Shown: positions 61,257 to 64,000 of the stretch, one piece after another
Position numbering within the stretch: position 1 is the first letter of the stretch
Layout of the letters: every line of letters starts with the position of its first letter
Assembly (NCBI RefSeq): GCF_001412215.1
Contig: NZ_LLWP01000001.1
Span: 186,001 to 250,000 of the forward strand
From: Pedobacter sp. Hv1
GTDB lineage: Bacteria; Bacteroidota; Bacteroidia; Sphingobacteriales; Sphingobacteriaceae
DNA: 64,000 bases
Direction of reading: 5' to 3'
Notes under the pieces: generated by a model
The model's database searches: none
What the model was told of the DNA's origin: nothing
What the model saw: the letters and a program-made list of their open reading frames with translations, nothing else
Translations under genes and position numbers: made by a program

Positions 61257-62108
61257 GTGAAAACACTTAAAATAGCTATCCAAAAATCGGGTAGATTAAA
61301 CGAAAAATCAGTAGAAATTCTTAAAAATTGTGGTTTATCTTTCGAGAACTACAAAAGCTCATTGATATCAACAGTTACTAATTTTCCATTAGAAATTCTG
61401 TTTTTAAGAGATGACGATATCCCCGAATATGTGCAAGATGGCATTGCCGATCTGGGCATTGTTGGCGAAAATGTAATCATTGAGGCCGGTGCAGAAGTAT
61501 CCTATTTGCAAAAGTTGGGCTTTGGTAAATGCACCTTAAAAATAGCTGTTCAAAGCACCGATCATATTACGGAACTTTCGCAATTGAACGGTAAGGCCAT
61601 TGCCACTTCCTACCCGGTAATCCTACAAAAATACCTTTCAGAAAATAACGTAAATGCACAGATCAGAAACATATCTGGCTCGGTAGAAATTGGTCCGGGT
61701 TTAGGTTTGAGCGATGCCATTTTCGACATCGTTTCTACTGGGGCTACACTAAAAAGCAATGGCCTAAAACCATTCAAAAATGTGATGGATTCTGAAGCGG
61801 TACTGATCTGTAGCAAAGGCATTGAGCTGGCACCAGAAGTGTTAGAACTCTTGCAAAGAATTCAATCTGTACTGAGGGCCAAAGCTACCAAGTATGTGGT
61901 TTTGAATGTAGAAAAAGTCAATCTCCAAGCCGTAGTAGATTTATTGCCTGGTGTAAAAAGTCCTACTATCGTTCCATTGTTTGAAGAGGATTGGGTTGCC
62001 GTTCATTCTGTAATAGCGGAGCAAGATTTCTGGGAAAAAATCAATAGCCTTAAATTGGCCGGTGCCCAAGGAATTGTAGTAATGCCAATTGAGAAAATCA
62101 TTACCTAA
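61257..62108 (+). CDS. hisG: ATP phosphoribosyltransferase (long form)
   Basis: The 283-residue enzyme starts at GTG (61257), and the N-terminus MKTLKIAIQKSGRLNEKSVEIL is the family's standard. The catalytic core includes LGIVGENVI (about 68-76) and the PRPP loop DIVSTGATLKSNGL (about 159-172); residues about 205-283 form the C-terminal ACT-like regulatory domain of the long form, so no HisZ is needed. It catalyses the first step of histidine synthesis and is usually inhibited by histidine. Preceded by the His-rich leader, followed by hisD 69 nt later. Confidence 0.97.
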   Translation: MKTLKIAIQKSGRLNEKSVEILKNCGLSFENYKSSLISTVTNFPLEILFLRDDDIPEYVQDGIADLGIVGENVIIEAGAEVSYLQKLGFGKCTLKIAVQSTDHITELSQLNGKAIATSYPVILQKYLSENNVNAQIRNISGSVEIGPGLGLSDAIFDIVSTGATLKSNGLKPFKNVMDSEAVLICSKGIELAPEVLELLQRIQSVLRAKATKYVVLNVEKVNLQAVVDLLPGVKSPTIVPLFEEDWVAVHSVIAEQDFWEKINSLKLAGAQGIVVMPIEKIIT

Positions 62109-62177
62109 AAGAGCTTATATCTTAGCAAAAAGACGTTATTTAATATTAACTATTAGTTAAATTCAAAACATAACAAA

Positions 62178-63461
62178 TTGAAAATCTATAATTACAGAGA
62201 TTTAACTCAACAAAAAATAGAGCAACTATGTTCACGTCAGGCAGAAGATGATGATTTGATCTTTTCGAGGGTAGAAACGATCCTTTCTACTGTAAAATCT
62301 GATGGTGACAACGCCCTATTTTCGTTTACCGAACAATTTGACAAGGTTAAATTGAACACCTTATTTATTGGCAAATCCGAGTTGCAAGCACTGGCTGAAG
62401 CTATTCCCTTAGCAGTAAAAAATGCCATTGATATTGCTTATCAAAATATCTATACCTTCCACGCAGCTCAGCTTCAAACAGAAGCTAAAATTGAGACCAT
62501 GCCTGGGGTAACTTGTTGGCGAGAAGCTAGAGCCATAGCAAAAGTTGGGCTTTATATTCCTGGTGGCACAGCCGTACTGCCCAGTACTTTTTTAATGTTG
62601 GGTATTCCTGCTCAAATTGCGGGTTGCAAAGAAATTGTAGTCTGCTCTCCTCCACAAAGTGATGGCAAGATCAACACCTATATTGCCTATGTGGCCACCT
62701 TGTTAAACATCGAGAAGGTTTACTTGGTTGGGGGTGCACAAGCTGTGGCTGCAATGGCTTATGGTACCACCACAATCCCGAAGGTTGACAAAATTTTTGG
62801 CCCTGGAAACCGCTATGTAACCGAAGCCAAAAAACAGGTTCAAAATACGCTTGCCATTGATATGCCTGCAGGTCCATCAGAGGTTTTGGTAGTGGCTGAT
62901 GATACTGCCAATCCGTCATTTATTGCTGCAGACCTTCTTGCGCAGGCAGAGCATGGAACTGATAGTCAAGCGATATTGGTGGCTACCTCAGCTCAAATGA
63001 TAAGCAAAACCATTTCAGCAATTGAAAAACAGCTACTTGACCTACCTAGAAAGGATATTGCAGCTAAAGCAATTGCCAATTCTTACATCATTTATGCCGA
63101 AAATTTAACCGAAGCAATGGATTTTAGCAATAGCTATGCACCAGAGCACTTAATTTTGGCAACCGAAAATTTTAAACCACTTATTCCGTTGATTATCAAT
63201 GCGGGGTCTGTTTTCTTGGGTAACTTAACTCCAGAAAGCGCTGGCGATTATGCCTCTGGCACCAACCACACTTTACCCACAAGTGGTTTTGCCAAAGCAT
63301 TTTCGGGTGTTTCAGTTGATTCTTTTTTAAAGAAGATCACCTTTCAACACTTAACAGCTAATGGTTTAAACAATATTGGCCCCACAGTTGAAGTATTGGC
63401 AACAGCAGAAGGGTTACAAGCACACCGAAATGCGATAACAATAAGATTAAAAGAGATGTGA
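62178..63461 (+). CDS. hisD: Histidinol dehydrogenase
   Basis: The 427-residue enzyme starts at TTG (62178), with MKIYNYRDL as expected for the N-terminus. Conserved parts include KVGLYIPGGTAVLPSTFLMLGIPA (split across 120-143), GGAQAVAAMAYGT (about 180-192), FGPGNRYVTEAK, DMPAGPSEVLV, AEHGTDSQA (metal site His about 259) and SAGDYASGTNHTLPT. It oxidises histidinol to histidine using zinc and NAD. It follows hisG in the operon and precedes hisC. Non-ATG starts in hisG and hisD may lower translation relative to the leader. Confidence 0.96.
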   Translation: MKIYNYRDLTQQKIEQLCSRQAEDDDLIFSRVETILSTVKSDGDNALFSFTEQFDKVKLNTLFIGKSELQALAEAIPLAVKNAIDIAYQNIYTFHAAQLQTEAKIETMPGVTCWREARAIAKVGLYIPGGTAVLPSTFLMLGIPAQIAGCKEIVVCSPPQSDGKINTYIAYVATLLNIEKVYLVGGAQAVAAMAYGTTTIPKVDKIFGPGNRYVTEAKKQVQNTLAIDMPAGPSEVLVVADDTANPSFIAADLLAQAEHGTDSQAILVATSAQMISKTISAIEKQLLDLPRKDIAAKAIANSYIIYAENLTEAMDFSNSYAPEHLILATENFKPLIPLIINAGSVFLGNLTPESAGDYASGTNHTLPTSGFAKAFSGVSVDSFLKKITFQHLTANGLNNIGPTVEVLATAEGLQAHRNAITIRLKEM

Positions 63462-63540
63462 AAAGTTAGCTATGAGAAACTAGAACCTATCCCAGTCTCA
63501 TACCTCAAATCTCACTTCTCATCTCTCAAAAAAAAGAAAA

Positions 63541-64000
63541 ATGGATATCAAAGACCTACAAAGAGAAAACATTAAAACCCTACGCCCCTACTCTACCGCT
63601 AGAGACGAGTTTAAGGGTGAAGCCAGTATATTTTTAGATGCCAACGAGAACAGCTTTGGCTCTCCTTTACCAGCCAATTACAACCGCTATCCAGACCCTT
63701 TACAATTGGACTTAAAAGATGCGATTAGTAAAATTAAAGGGGTGCCCATAGAAAATACATTTTTGGGCAATGGTAGCGATGAAGCAATCGACCTTTTGTT
63801 TAGGGCTTTTTGCAACCCAGGCAAAGACAATGTAATTATCCTTCCACCAACGTATGGCATGTACGAGGTTTCGGCAAACATCAACGATGTAGAGGTAAGA
63901 AAAGTTGAGCTCTTGCCCAACTTCCAACTTGACCTAGAAAAGATTGCAGAAGCGATAGACGCTAACACCAAACTGATTTTTATCTGTTCGCCTAACAACC
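63541..64000 (+). CDS. hisC: Histidinol-phosphate aminotransferase (partial, cut by window end)
   Basis: The first 153 codons of a class I/II PLP aminotransferase are visible and the frame is open at the window end. Motifs: [17 protein letters not shown] near the start, [11 protein letters not shown] (about 32-42), [23 protein letters not shown] (PLP phosphate region, about 76-92), [11 protein letters not shown] and ICSPNN at the edge. HisC transaminates imidazoleacetol-phosphate. hisG-hisD-hisC is the usual start of his operons in this phylum; hisB would be expected next. An 79-nt repeat-like spacer separates it from hisD. Confidence 0.95.
   Translation, partial: MDIKDLQRENIKTLRPYSTARDEFKGEASIFLDANENSFGSPLPANYNRYPDPLQLDLKDAISKIKGVPIENTFLGNGSDEAIDLLFRAFCNPGKDNVIILPPTYGMYEVSANINDVEVRKVELLPNFQLDLEKIAEAIDANTKLIFICSPNN

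Overview
The window looks like chromosomal DNA of a Bacteroidota bacterium, most likely from the Sphingobacteriaceae (Pedobacter-like). The base composition is AT-rich. Several gene fusions and families typical of the phylum are present: a MurF-alanine racemase fusion, an ABC permease fused to an M1 aminopeptidase, a BatA/vWA protein, DUF4199, an ECF42-type sigma factor and LytS/LytTR signalling. Two promoters fit the phylum-specific -33/-7 pattern (TTTG, about 19 nt, TANNTTTG). Ribosome binding sites are weak, and at least five genes appear to start at TTG or GTG. Genus assignment is inference. I see no prophage, transposase, CRISPR array or rRNA.

Region by region: 0-6.2 kb holds membrane proteins, a membrane-bound AraC regulator, murF-alr, recX and a tRNA-Gly/tRNA-Leu pair with promoter and terminator. 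6.4-7.8 kb is a secreted serine hydrolase with a palindrome just before its start. 8.0-16.7 kb is a sugar locus: a secreted six-hairpin-type glycosidase, an AraC/cupin regulator, a sugar-porter MFS, a type II phosphomannose isomerase cupin, a type I phosphomannose isomerase carrying a degenerate P-loop domain, a ROK sugar kinase and a cupin-type glucose-6-phosphate isomerase. Together these could import a free hexose such as mannose, phosphorylate it and run it through fructose-6-P to glucose-6-P. 17.4-20.9 kb is an AraC / phosphodiesterase / laminin-G-like set.

21-35 kb holds small hypothetical genes, an S41 peptidase, an ECF42 sigma operon with its YCII (DGPF) partner, the ABC-ATPase plus permease/M1-peptidase pair, a 0.6-kb mosaic of short repeats and a LytS/LytR two-component system. 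35-44 kb carries a Tat-exported phosphocholine phospholipase C, an amidohydrolase, a 2OG-Fe(II) oxygenase, a VanY-type carboxypeptidase with a TACA-NN-TGTA operator-like palindrome on its promoter, an APH-type kinase, threonine synthase and a LysR regulator.

44-57 kb is a long, one-directional housekeeping and envelope block: hscB, rseP, dxr, a GH3-family adenylating enzyme, membrane protein, two GT2 glycosyltransferases, DUF4199, an acidic hypothetical, a dihydroorotase that has lost its metal ligands, and BatA/vWA. 57-61 kb has an Lrp regulator with an EamA exporter, a TlpA-like lipoprotein and an L,D-transpeptidase. 61-64 kb is the start of a histidine operon (hisG, hisD, hisC cut by the window edge). 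It is preceded by a 19-codon leader peptide with six His codons, which is the clearest unannotated regulatory system in the window.
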